DNA of 37,742 bases from an uncultured archaeon. Lineage in GTDB: Archaea > Halobacteriota > Methanosarcinia > Methanosarcinales > Methanoperedenaceae. Position numbers and translations under genes: made by a program. This document shows positions 16,094 through 24,505 of the stretch, one piece after another. Within the stretch, counting starts at the first letter, position 1; each line of letters opens with the position of its first letter. Location: NCBI GenBank assembly GCA_902384525.1, contig CABMCA010000051.1, forward strand, positions 1 to 37,742, in the 5' to 3' direction. The notes beneath the pieces were generated by a model, which saw nothing but the letters and a program-made list of their open reading frames with translations, had not been told where the DNA came from and ran no database searches.

Positions 16094-17167
16094 TCATCCA
16101 AGTTTTGGGTAGTCTATGTAACCTTTTTCCTCGCCCGCGTAAAAGGTAGAAACATCCGCAGAATTAAGTGCTGCATTTTTCCTGAAACGCAAAGGCAGGT
16201 CGGGATTAGCCAGGAACAAAACTCCAAATGAGATAAGGTCAGCCTCGCCTTTTTCAATCGCTTCGTTCGCGCTATGGGCATCATAGCCTCCATTTAAAAT
16301 GAGCGTTCCATGGAAAATCTTACGAATCGTCGGAGCCAATCGCGCTTGCGGTGCTGTTGCCCCCATTCTTCCTCCAACAGGCTCTATCATGTGAAGGTAT
16401 CCGAGCTTGATCTTGTTCAATTCCTTTGCAAAATTTGAAAATGTCTGGCCAGGGTCCGTATCAGACATCGAATAGGATGAAAAATGTGGTGAAATCCTGT
16501 AACCGACCCTTTCCGCACCCCATACATCCACGACAGCTTCTGTAACTTCAAGAGGAAGACGAATCCGTTTCTGTAAACTTCCACCATATTTGTCTGTTCG
16601 GCGGTTTGAGCCATCTCTCAGGAACTGGTCAAGCAGATATCCATTTGCGCCATGGATCTCAACTCCATCAAAGCCTGCAGCTTTTGCATTCTGTGCGCCT
16701 TTCCTGAATTGCCCTATAATACCTGGTATCTCGTCTGTTTCAAGCGCTCTTGGGATCACGAATTTCTTTTTGCCAAGAGGTGTATGAATCTCGCCCTCTA
16801 CCGGAAGTGCAGAAGGTGCAACAGGCAGTTCGCCCCCGAGGAGGTCAGGATGCGATACTCGTCCCACATGCCAGAGTTGAAGAAAAATTATCCCCCCGGC
16901 TTTATGAACTGCATCGGTCACTTTCTTCCAGCCCGCAACCTGTGAAGATGAATATATTCCAGGGGTACGGGCATAACCCACTCCCTGAGGGCTCACCTGT
17001 GAGCCTTCCGTAATTATTAAACCTGCCGAGGCTCTTTGTGTGTAATAGGTAACTGCTAATGGATTAGGAATATTTCCCTTAATTGCACGACAACGGGTCA
17101 TAGGCGCCATGACCATGCGGTTTGATAATTCAGGTTCGCCAAATTTGTATTTAGTTAATAGATCCAT
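16094..17167 (-). CDS. Old Yellow Enzyme-family alkene reductase, 357 aa
   Basis: An FMN-dependent ene-reductase with a TIM-barrel fold, reducing activated C=C bonds (enones, nitro-esters) with NAD(P)H. It starts with LSNRMVMAPMTRCRA, where Thr24 is the residue that tunes flavin potential. LQLWHVGR, then IHGANGYLLDQFLRDGSNRR, gives the substrate-binding pair His172 and Asn175 and the proton donor Tyr177. GGYDAHSANEAIEKGEADLISFGVLFLANPDLP forms the FMN phosphate site. Length and motifs match the NemA/OYE class I branch of plants and bacteria, which is unusual in archaea, so acquisition from bacteria is likely. CAGGAG precedes the ATG at 17167. Confidence 0.95.
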   Translation of the reverse strand: MDLLTKYKFGEPELSNRMVMAPMTRCRAIKGNIPNPLAVTYYTQRASAGLIITEGSQVSPQGVGYARTPGIYSSSQVAGWKKVTDAVHKAGGIIFLQLWHVGRVSHPDLLGGELPVAPSALPVEGEIHTPLGKKKFVIPRALETDEIPGIIGQFRKGAQNAKAAGFDGVEIHGANGYLLDQFLRDGSNRRTDKYGGSLQKRIRLPLEVTEAVVDVWGAERVGYRISPHFSSYSMSDTDPGQTFSNFAKELNKIKLGYLHMIEPVGGRMGATAPQARLAPTIRKIFHGTLILNGGYDAHSANEAIEKGEADLISFGVLFLANPDLPLRFRKNAALNSADVSTFYAGEEKGYIDYPKLG

Positions 17168-17282
17168 ATTTACTCCTGTTCCCTTTAGTTAATTTATTTC
17201 AATAGTATTTATCATTATACGTGTTAAAACTTCAGCTTGATAATGCCAAACATTAAATATTTGATAATGGATTGAATTAATT

Positions 17283-17900
17283 ATGGCAAAAGGTATTGAA
17301 CAGAAACAAAATGATGAAGTCGAACAAATAGAGATAAAAATCATCAGGTTATCAAGAATTGGTCCAAATGACCAGGTCGTCCTTCTTGGGGAAAATAATA
17401 AGGAGGTCATAGCACCTGTGCAGATTACTAAAAGTCTGGTGGATAGAAGAGAATTTCGCCCATGGGAACTTAATAACTTCCTTGAGGGTAAAATAAATTC
17501 AGTAGCTCCGATTCAACCTTTCATTGCTTATCCTGTAATAAATAAAACTACCGGTTTATGTTATTTAATAACATTTGAAAAAATAATCCCGACAACACCT
17601 GAGTTCATTGAGGCACAGGTTTATGGAAGATCTTATTCGATACCTTCGGTGATCCGGTTTGGTTTGGGAATGTATAAGATAAAGACAAAAAACAACCTGC
17701 CTATAACTCTTAATCTTGGTAATTTCAGCAACAATAGCTCAATAAGGTTTGAAGGACTGAATATTAACCGAAAATTCAGCCATACGGCAAAGCCTGTCCA
17801 TAGCCTCATAAAAATCCTTCGGGATATCGTGGAACTCGATGCTCAAAATGATTTTAAGACACCAGAAGAACTTTTGATGGCTCTGAATAAAAGACTTTAA
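17283..17900 (+). CDS. Hypothetical protein, 205 aa
   Basis: I do not recognise the family. A soluble, basic protein with no membrane segment, built mostly of beta-rich text (IEIKIIRLSRIGPNDQVVLL, YPVINKTTGLCYLITFEKI) and a C-terminal helix DFKTPEELLMALNKRL. Only one Cys is present, so a zinc site is unlikely. The ATG at 17283 lacks a ribosome site and may start a leaderless mRNA. The gene is divergent from the Old Yellow Enzyme gene over 115 bases. A strong hairpin follows its stop. Confidence 0.7.
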   Translation: MAKGIEQKQNDEVEQIEIKIIRLSRIGPNDQVVLLGENNKEVIAPVQITKSLVDRREFRPWELNNFLEGKINSVAPIQPFIAYPVINKTTGLCYLITFEKIIPTTPEFIEAQVYGRSYSIPSVIRFGLGMYKIKTKNNLPITLNLGNFSNNSSIRFEGLNINRKFSHTAKPVHSLIKILRDIVELDAQNDFKTPEELLMALNKRL

Positions 17901-17933
17901 TTATATCCATTTAACTGGCAACTATAATGCAGA

Positions 17934-17963
17934 AAAGGTGGCAAGAGGAGCTTTGCCACCTTT
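17934..17963 (+). terminator. Hairpin terminator candidate after the 205-aa gene
   Basis: An 11-base perfect stem (AAAGGTGGCAA at 17934-17944 with TTGCCACCTTT at 17953-17963) encloses an eight-base loop, 33 bases after the stop codon at 17900. It lies at the start of a 395-base AT-rich gap (17901-18295) in which I see no other gene or RNA. Confidence 0.6.
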
Positions 17964-18295
17964 GCTGGTACACAACCTATCCTTGATTTAACAATATTAA
18001 ATATGTATTTCTTAGGATATATAGATTTTTAAAAATTTAATGCTTAGTATAATTGTTATCATTATGCACGTGTATATCTGTATGATAATAATTAAATAAT
18101 TTTCAATTTTAAGAAAGTGATTATTAGAAGTAAAATGTGATTGAAAGGCTATATATTCTCGAAGAACTTATTTAATAATAGGACTTGTATCATAGTTCAA
18201 AATCAAAAACAGTAGACGAACGTATGACGTGGTGATTGGAAAATGGTATCTGATAAATTTCATGGACATACCATACTTTATCGAGGTGAATCTCG

Positions 18296-18745
18296 ATGAA
18301 GTTATGGATGACTCTGTATGCGATGATCTGGATTGCGTTAATTGAGTTTCTTCTCGTGATGATTTCCAGGGGCTCTCTGGTTATGCTGTATCTGCATATC
18401 GCGCTGGGCATAGCCATCATAGGGCTTGCATTTTACAACTTCTCTGGTATTCGCAAATCCAGGGTTATGGGCAGGGTGAAACGCATTGCGCAGGCAAGTC
18501 TCAATCTTTCAGTGTGGGCGGGCATATTCGGAGCTGTGCTCTTCTTTGACATTGGCATGACCTTAACAATCCCTGTAATCAATACCTCGATTTATGGTCT
18601 CATCCTTTTCTTCCATATCATATGCGCTTTTGCGATCATTACTCAGGCCGCCGCAATAGCGATCGCATTTGATATGTGGGAGGATAAAGAGTTTGTAAAG
18701 GAGACGGAGCCAGGAATCGTGCCGCCCATGCAGCAGAAAGGTTAA
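18296..18745 (+). CDS. Four-helix membrane protein, 149 aa
   Basis: Unknown function. Four hydrophobic helices are seen at about 5-23, 27-47, 70-95 and 98-125. His34 in the second helix (LYLHIALG) and His107 in the fourth (LFFHIICA) are buried and could bind heme, as in small four-helix cytochrome b or heme A synthase half-proteins; this is only a suggestion. The loop after helix 2 is basic (RKSRVMGRVKR), so it faces the cytoplasm. The start ATG at 18296 follows GAGGTGA at 18280-18286. The C-terminal tail is acidic and short. The gene is followed 12 bases later by the 3' end of a convergent tRNA. Confidence 0.75.
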   Translation: MKLWMTLYAMIWIALIEFLLVMISRGSLVMLYLHIALGIAIIGLAFYNFSGIRKSRVMGRVKRIAQASLNLSVWAGIFGAVLFFDIGMTLTIPVINTSIYGLILFFHIICAFAIITQAAAIAIAFDMWEDKEFVKETEPGIVPPMQQKG

Positions 18746-18757
18746 AGAAATTATAAG

Positions 18758-18832
18758 TGCTCCGATGGGGATTTGAACCCCAGTCGTCAGAGTGAGAGTC
18801 TGACATGATTGGCCGTGCTACACTATCGGAGC
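18758..18832 (-). tRNA. tRNA-Glu (CTC anticodon)
   Basis: A cloverleaf read on the minus strand. Acceptor GCTCCGA pairs with TCGGAGC, the anticodon stem TCAGA/TCTGA encloses loop CTCTCAC with anticodon CTC (Glu, GAG codons), and the T arm TGGGG-TTCAAAT-CCCCA is perfect. The D arm GTGTAGC...GGCCAATCATG is typical of archaeal tRNA-Glu. Discriminator base is A. CCA is not encoded and must be added by the enzyme. No intron is visible. Confidence 0.95.
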
Positions 18833-19004
18833 AGGAGTACCTCAAGGGAATTATGTGTTAATTAAAGTTTCGTTTGTAGCCAGGGAAATTTGAATGCAAT
18901 CGATATTTATCACAACATAATTAAATATCATGATTAATAAGTATAATGATTAACCATGATAAACTATAAGTACTTTGATATTTATATTAAAGAAAGGTGA
19001 AAGC

Positions 19005-19421
19005 ATGAGTGAAGTAGTAAATGTGGTTTCCCGCGGTAATGGGAAGGTAACAAGAAAAAAAGTCAGAGCATCGCCATATGAATTTACAATAGCTACCAGG
19101 GCAAAGTGGGAGATGGTAATAGCAGATGAGGATATCCCGATCGGGGCAGGTAAGCTTGAGCGTGTCAAGGTAAAAGAAATAACCGTGCAAAAGGATATGC
19201 TTGCGATACCGTGTGCTTTCAGTCATCATCCAATTGTTTCGGTCGTTAAGGTGGCAACAAAAGAAGGGCCTACACCGGTTGAAATGGACCGGACGATAAA
19301 TGTAGCTTATGTTATGGGGCAGGAATCAGGTGAGATCAAAAAAGGAGATCTATTGTCAGTCCTGAACCTTTATCCCATAATGTTCACGCGGGAAGCAACT
19401 AAGCCGGTATGCGTCGGGTGA
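19005..19421 (+). CDS. DUF22 domain protein, 138 aa
   Basis: An archaeal protein of the DUF22 family of unknown function, conserved in methanogens and Archaeoglobus. The opening SEVVNVVSRGNGKVTRKKVR and the later EKGDL-like hinge (SGEIKKGDLLSVLNLYPIMF) near the end fit the family, which is beta-rich and soluble. The start ATG at 19005 is placed five bases after AAAGGTGA; the earlier in-frame ATG at 18975 would include the site. It is followed six bases later by a zinc-ribbon protein gene in the same direction, so the two are probably co-translated. Confidence 0.75.
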   Translation: MSEVVNVVSRGNGKVTRKKVRASPYEFTIATRAKWEMVIADEDIPIGAGKLERVKVKEITVQKDMLAIPCAFSHHPIVSVVKVATKEGPTPVEMDRTINVAYVMGQESGEIKKGDLLSVLNLYPIMFTREATKPVCVG

Positions 19422-19427
19422 TATTAT

Positions 19428-19928
19428 ATGGAAACCTGCAAGATATGCAAGGGAGACCAGGATTCAAAAAATTACAAGGGCTATAATATCTGTACTGAAT
19501 GCTCAGACCTCATGGAAGATCTCATGGGTGAATATTTCCTGAGAACAATAAGCGAGAGTGGGGAAACAAAAAAAGGGTACCTGAAATACCTGGAGAATGG
19601 AAAAGAATTCATAAGCAATTACCAGAAAATAAGACAGCACAGTAAAAGGCATATAAAGCATATGGAAGAACATGTGCAGGAGGAGATAAAAGGAGCAAAA
19701 GGAGGAAAGCAAAGATATCTTGAACGGCTCCTCCAGACCATCAACTGGCTTGAACACTGCCCGGAGTTCTACAATTATTATTTCAAGGAATATTATGTAT
19801 GTCCGGGTTGCGGTGCATCAATATTCGACCATTATGGTAAACAGGAAGTTGGAGACTGGCTCATGATCTCATGCGATAAATGCGATACGGTTATCAAGAA
19901 GTATTTTTCGCCAAAATTCGTGAAATGA
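19428..19928 (+). CDS. Zinc-ribbon protein, 166 aa
   Basis: The family is not known to me. Two cysteine sites frame a charged helical middle. The N-terminal CKICKG...NICTEC (CxxC at residues 4-7 and 22-25) looks like a treble-clef or ribbon, and the C-terminal CPGCGAS...SCDKCD (CxxC twice) is a classical zinc ribbon. The middle (about 50-115) is rich in Lys, His and Glu (RQHSKRHIKHMEEHVQEEI) and may be a coiled helix. This layout suggests nucleic acid or protein binding rather than catalysis. It starts six bases after the DUF22 gene and converges with FEN-1. Confidence 0.75.
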   Translation: METCKICKGDQDSKNYKGYNICTECSDLMEDLMGEYFLRTISESGETKKGYLKYLENGKEFISNYQKIRQHSKRHIKHMEEHVQEEIKGAKGGKQRYLERLLQTINWLEHCPEFYNYYFKEYYVCPGCGASIFDHYGKQEVGDWLMISCDKCDTVIKKYFSPKFVK

Positions 19929-19970
19929 TCAACTTTTCCTTTTTATTTTATTTCAAGGATTCTTCTATCC

Positions 19971-20987
19971 TTAAAACCACTTATCCAGGGTCTTTTGTCC
20001 CTCATCCGAGGCTTCGACCAGGCGTTCCACAGCTTTTGAAACGCGAACTTGCGAAAAATCATGTTCATCACAGAGGAATTTCATGATGGCCTCCGGATCC
20101 GGTTTTTTCCAGTTTATTTCATATTCGGATGTTACAGGAGGATTAAGGAATAAATTTTTTATTTCAGTGAGGTTTTTGATCTACGTTTTTAATTCAAGAA
20201 GTACAGCTTCAATTCCCGTATGTTTTTTTATCAATTTCAAAGCCTTCCTGGGGCCTATTCCTTTTATGCCATCATTATAATCTGTTCCCACAAGAAGCGC
20301 AATATCCACAAGTTGTTCCCTGGATATACCCATTGCAGCAAGTCCTTTCTTTAGGTCGATGAGTTCAGGTTTTACTTCCACGAATATACTCTTTCCAGCA
20401 AGCTTTCGTTTCCCTGTTACTGCAAGATTCCTTAAAACAACAGGCGCACCGAACAAAAGTGCATCGTAATCCTGGGAAGCTGCAGCATAAGCTTTGCCAT
20501 CCATTACAATTGATGAGGCCTGCGCTTCTCCTTCAGACGGCGCCTGGATGACAGGGATACCCATAACCTTTAGCAAAAGTTTTGCATCTTCTATCATGTT
20601 CCCCTGGATCCGGGATGATGCCTGGGCATGTTTGAATGCTTCTTTATCTTCTCCCCTTGCTTTTGCCTCATCCCATTTTTCCTGTGCATTTGCCCTTATT
20701 TTTTTTCGTTCTTCAATTGTTTTATTTTTGAATTCAGGGGGTACGCCATCAAAGACAAATACAGGTTTGATCCCCTCTTCGATGAGGTTTGTTGTCCTGT
20801 AAAGGAAACCCGAAAGATGGGATGTTATCTCCCCGTGGGAATCAATAAGCGGTGTACCATCGCGCTGGCGTATTATACTCAGGAATTGATAAAGTGTATT
20901 GTAGGCATCTATGGCTATTACTTTTCCTTTCAGGTCGGAAAACTCTATTTCGTTTCGTTCGAAAATATCACCCAGGTCAACCCCCAT
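19971..20987 (-). CDS. fen: Flap endonuclease FEN-1 with one in-frame TAG codon
   Basis: Structure-specific 5' nuclease that removes flaps in Okazaki fragment maturation and repair. All active-site acids are present: Asp27, Asp80, Glu152, Glu154, Asp173, Asp175 and Asp236; the helix-two-turn-helix is [14 protein letters not shown]. Reading stops at a TAG (20181-20183, codon 269). The same frame then continues unbroken for 69 codons with the genuine FEN-1 C-terminus ([20 protein letters not shown]) and ends in a perfect PCNA-binding box QKTLDKWF before TAA at 19971-19973. With the TAG read through, the length is 338 aa, just the family norm. If TAG stops, a 268-aa protein lacks the PCNA box and the last helices. 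The start is ATG 20987 (MGVDLGDIF), not the upstream ATG at 21008. Read-through, pyrrolysine, mutation or sequence error all remain possible. Confidence 0.9.
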
Positions 20988-21004
20988 GATAGCCCCCCCA
21001 AAGT

Positions 21005-21283
21005 TCATCCCATTCTTACATCTATTACTGAATCGTTATCTGCTTCAATCCCTTTTACTGTCAGGAGATTACCTTTGCGGTTTATTAATTCAGCTGACGT
21101 AACCTTGACCTGATGTTCGTCCCGGGATTCTATATTTTTATGGATGATCAGCACTTTTGTTCCTTTTTCGAATTGTTCCAGGAAATTCCCAAGAACATGT
21201 TCATAATCAGAATATATTAATATATCTGATAATCCGGATTCGGTGTTCTTGATAATACCGATTGGTTCGATCTTTAGATTCAA
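21005..21283 (-). CDS. Small TrmO/UPF0066-like protein, 92 aa, TTG start
   Basis: It resembles the beta-barrel of TrmO, the tRNA N6-threonylcarbamoyladenosine methyltransferase. It opens with [10 protein letters not shown] and closes with [18 protein letters not shown] and a final DSVIDVRMG, matching the usual VxLxxxxGNxLxVxGxDxxDGTPVLDIKPY pattern. The central RSPxRPNPIG motif that binds SAM is absent and the protein is about half the usual length, so it is probably not an active methyltransferase. The TTG at 21283 is chosen because AGGAGGT lies seven bases upstream (21291-21297); an ATG at 21328 has no such site. It ends 17 bases before FEN-1 and is likely co-transcribed with it. Confidence 0.6.
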   Translation of the reverse strand: MNLKIEPIGIIKNTESGLSDILIYSDYEHVLGNFLEQFEKGTKVLIIHKNIESRDEHQVKVTSAELINRKGNLLTVKGIEADNDSVIDVRMG

Positions 21284-21551
21284 ATGGATGACCTCCTGAA
21301 ATATATCGTTATTCGCATGAACCTGCATATATCTTTTTCGACAATATCATTGTTCTTTGTCTCCCTTTGATTATGTAAATCGCCATCTAATTCAACATTA
21401 ATAATCGGTATACATTATTTAATTTATATGAAACTACCAGAAAATGTTATATACGAAAACGAAGGTGATAAGGGGTTCTGTTGAAATATAAATTAATGAA
21501 AAAAAGCTGGGATATAATATTTTAAAAATATATGATTATTTATTTCTTGGA

Positions 21552-23558
21552 TTGGTTGCTTTTTATTTGATTGGGGCCATTTCATCGGTTATATTAAACA
21601 AAAAGGATAGCATTTGTTCGTATTTTTCATTTTTCAGCGCAGCAGCAGGAGCCCTGATCGGTGCGATTTTTTCCATATCCGTAATTTTTGGCGAAACGTT
21701 TTATTTGACACCTTCGCAAGATTCATACCTGAAATTCGGATTTTTTGTAGATAAATTATCAGCCTTTTTTATTCTGGTAATATCAATATCAGTATTTGCA
21801 GTATCGATATTTTCAACAGGATATGTTAAAGAATATTTCGGTAAAAAGAATATCGGTCATCTTGGTTTCCTGTATAATATTTTTATTCTCTCGATGATAT
21901 TTGTAATTTGCGCAAATAACGCAATCATGTTCTTGATATTGTGGGAATTAATGTCCATAATATCTTTTTTCCTTGTAGTTTATGAACATGAAAAACCAGA
22001 AACAAGAAAAGCAGGTTTTATCTATATCGTAATGACCCATATCGGAACCGGTTTCATTCTTCTGTCATTTATGATCTTTGCAGGAGCATCGGGTAGTTTC
22101 AGTTTTGAAACATTCAACGCTGCCGGCATGACCATGACACCGCTTCTTAAAGACCTTGCATTCATTTTTGCTTTCATCGGTTTTGGAGCAAAAGCGGGTA
22201 TCGTTCCCCTTCATATATGGCTTCCATATGCCCACCCTGCGGCGCCAAGTAATGTCTCGGCCCTGATGTCAGGCGTAATGATCAAAACCGCCATTTTCAT
22301 GATGATCCGGGTATTTTTTGATTTTCTTGGAGCAAGCGGATCATGGTGGGGTTACGTTGTACTGGCAGTAGGCACGATATCTGCAATACTTGGCATATTG
22401 TATGCGGTTGTGGAACCGGATATGAAAAGGATGCTGGCATTTAGCAGTATTGAAAATATCGGGATCATCCTTATCGGTCTTGGCGCTTCAATGATATTTT
22501 TCGCAAGCGGAAAGCCCATAATATCAGCAATAGCAGCGATTGCGGCACTATACCATCTCCTGAACCATTCTGTTTTTAAAGGATTGCTCTTCATAGGCGC
22601 AGGTTCCATATTATATTCGACCCATACAAAAAATATCGAAGAATTAGGGGGCATAATAAAGAAAATGCCACTGAGTGCCATTCTTATCCTTATTGGTGTT
22701 TTATCAATTTCGGCGATGCCGCCATTCAGTGGTTTTGTGAGCGAATGGCTGACTTTCCAATCCCTGCTCCTCAGTTTTAATTTAAATAACAATTTTGCCA
22801 TTATCATGCTATCTATCAGTGCTGCATTCCTTGCTTTGACCGGAGCACTTGCCGCTTATTGTTTCCTCAAGTTTTTCGGTATGGTTTTCCTTGCTTTGCC
22901 CAGAAGTGAACATGCCAGGCATGCAAAAGAGGTAAATATTCCAATGCTTGCCGGAATGGGGATATTTGCATTATTATCAATATTGCTTGGTATATTGCCA
23001 GTGTACGTACTTCCAGTGCTTGACAGGATCACAGCATCTTTTATCGGGACAGGTGCATTCAGTCAATCCATTTCAGCTGGTACTTTCGGGATGATATCTA
23101 TCCCCTCCTCGCAGGGAATTTCAATTTTAACGCCTGTTCTTCTTGCAATATTATTAATTCTTATGTTAATTCCCGCCATTATTTTATTGATCAATAGGAA
23201 GACCTGGCAGCCAAACTATGAAACATGGGGATGCGGCCAGCCGATTTCAACAGCGCGAAATGAATATTCTGCAAATGCTTTCTCAAAACCTGTTCAGATG
23301 TGGTTCAAGAGCTTATATCGTCCCGCAAGAGAAACAGAAGTAACTTATTCATCCCCGTATCTAAAGGAATCGTTTAAGTTCGAATCAAGAATAGAACAGG
23401 TATTTGAACAATATTTATATAATCCGGTGGTTGATTTCGTCATGGTCAAATCAAGAAAAGCCAAACTAATCCAGACAGGAAGCATTCATGCATATCTTGG
23501 TTACATTTTTGGAATATTAATTATCCTTTTCATGTTCGTAATAGCAGGAGGAAGCTAA
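21552..23558 (+). CDS. HyfB/NuoL-like proton-conducting antiporter subunit, 668 aa
   Basis: First gene of a seven-gene complex I-like operon. It has about 16 membrane helices of the Mrp/NuoL/M/N ion channel fold. The family's conserved acid is in MFLILWELMSIISFF, and the broken-helix Lys/His region is FGAKAGIVPLHIWLPYAHPAAPSNVSALMSGVMIK. The late MLAFSSIENIGIILIGLG motif is also present. The C-terminal WGCGQP and FVMVKSRKAKLIQTGSIHAYLGYIF are typical of HyfB/HycC rather than NuoL. The start is unclear: TTG 21552 has no ribosome site, and homologous text (YDYLFLGLV) appears to begin upstream in the same frame without a standard start. It pumps or conducts H+ or Na+ coupled to electron flow in the soluble arm. 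Confidence 0.93.
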   Translation: MVAFYLIGAISSVILNKKDSICSYFSFFSAAAGALIGAIFSISVIFGETFYLTPSQDSYLKFGFFVDKLSAFFILVISISVFAVSIFSTGYVKEYFGKKNIGHLGFLYNIFILSMIFVICANNAIMFLILWELMSIISFFLVVYEHEKPETRKAGFIYIVMTHIGTGFILLSFMIFAGASGSFSFETFNAAGMTMTPLLKDLAFIFAFIGFGAKAGIVPLHIWLPYAHPAAPSNVSALMSGVMIKTAIFMMIRVFFDFLGASGSWWGYVVLAVGTISAILGILYAVVEPDMKRMLAFSSIENIGIILIGLGASMIFFASGKPIISAIAAIAALYHLLNHSVFKGLLFIGAGSILYSTHTKNIEELGGIIKKMPLSAILILIGVLSISAMPPFSGFVSEWLTFQSLLLSFNLNNNFAIIMLSISAAFLALTGALAAYCFLKFFGMVFLALPRSEHARHAKEVNIPMLAGMGIFALLSILLGILPVYVLPVLDRITASFIGTGAFSQSISAGTFGMISIPSSQGISILTPVLLAILLILMLIPAIILLINRKTWQPNYETWGCGQPISTARNEYSANAFSKPVQMWFKSLYRPARETEVTYSSPYLKESFKFESRIEQVFEQYLYNPVVDFVMVKSRKAKLIQTGSIHAYLGYIFGILIILFMFVIAGGS

Positions 23559-24503
23559 ATGATCGCACAAATCATTTTCCAGCTATTTATCATCATTGCC
23601 CTGGCCCCGCTGCTTAGCGGAATCATGAAAAAAGTAAAAGCATTCTTCCAGATAAGGAAAGGTCCGGGTGTGTTGCAGCCATATTATGATATACTAAAAC
23701 TCCTCCAAAAAGATTCCGTTGTTTCAACGAACGTGTCCTGGATATTCCATGCTGCGCCCGTTGTTTCTTTTGTGGCCGTACTCGCAGCAGGTTTGTTGAT
23801 ACCGATATACACTACACAACTTTACCTTGGTTTTGCAGGAGACCTGATCGCAGTTATATACTTATTTGCCCTGGCAAGGTTTTTTACCGCCCTTGCTTCG
23901 CTGGATGCCGGAAGTTCTTTCGGGGGGATGGGAGGAAGCCGTGAGATGTTCATAGCTTCTTTAGTAGAACCGGCATTGATGCTTTCTATTTTTGCAGTTG
24001 CGCTAAATGTTGGCTCAACGAATCTGGGTTTCATTTCACAGACCGTATCAGGCCTGGGCTTCGATGCCATGTCACCTTACCAGATACTTGCTTTTGTCGC
24101 ACTTTTTATTATCGCAATAGCTGAAACCGGGCGCATCCCTGTGGATAATCCGGCTACACATCTTGAACTTACGATGATCCACGAAGCAATGATACTTGAA
24201 TATTCAGGAAAACAACTGGCAATAGTGGAGCTTGGGGCAATGATAAAGCAATTACTCATTTTTTCATTGCTTGCAAACATATTTTTCCCATGGGGCATAG
24301 CTACAGGAGGCGCAGGTGCAGCAGAATACGTTTTAGCATTGTTAATTTTTCTGATAAAGATAGTAATTATTGGAATAACGATGGCAGTTGTTGAAACTTC
24401 AACAGCAAAATGGAGATTGTTCCGGCTGCCTGAATTAATGTCAATATCTCTTATGCTTTCATTCCTGGCCATTGTGGCAGTTATTATAGTAAAAGGAGGA
24501 TAA
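23559..24503 (+). CDS. HyfC/NuoH-like membrane anchor subunit, 314 aa
   Basis: The Q-module anchor that joins the soluble electron-transfer arm to the membrane ion channels. Eight helices are visible, with the family signature IRKGPGVLQPYYDILKLLQKD near the N-terminus, DAGSSFGGMGGSREMF, and the strongly conserved ETGRIPVDNPATHLELTMIHEAMILEYSG loop with its Glu and Asp residues. These are all as in HyfC/EchB/MbhM and related to NuoH. The ATG directly follows the TAA of the previous gene, with AGGAGG about ten bases before it. An intact channel-coupling subunit argues that the complex still moves ions, despite the altered large subunit. Confidence 0.95.
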   Translation: MIAQIIFQLFIIIALAPLLSGIMKKVKAFFQIRKGPGVLQPYYDILKLLQKDSVVSTNVSWIFHAAPVVSFVAVLAAGLLIPIYTTQLYLGFAGDLIAVIYLFALARFFTALASLDAGSSFGGMGGSREMFIASLVEPALMLSIFAVALNVGSTNLGFISQTVSGLGFDAMSPYQILAFVALFIIAIAETGRIPVDNPATHLELTMIHEAMILEYSGKQLAIVELGAMIKQLLIFSLLANIFFPWGIATGGAGAAEYVLALLIFLIKIVIIGITMAVVETSTAKWRLFRLPELMSISLMLSFLAIVAVIIVKGG

Positions 24504-24505
24504 AA

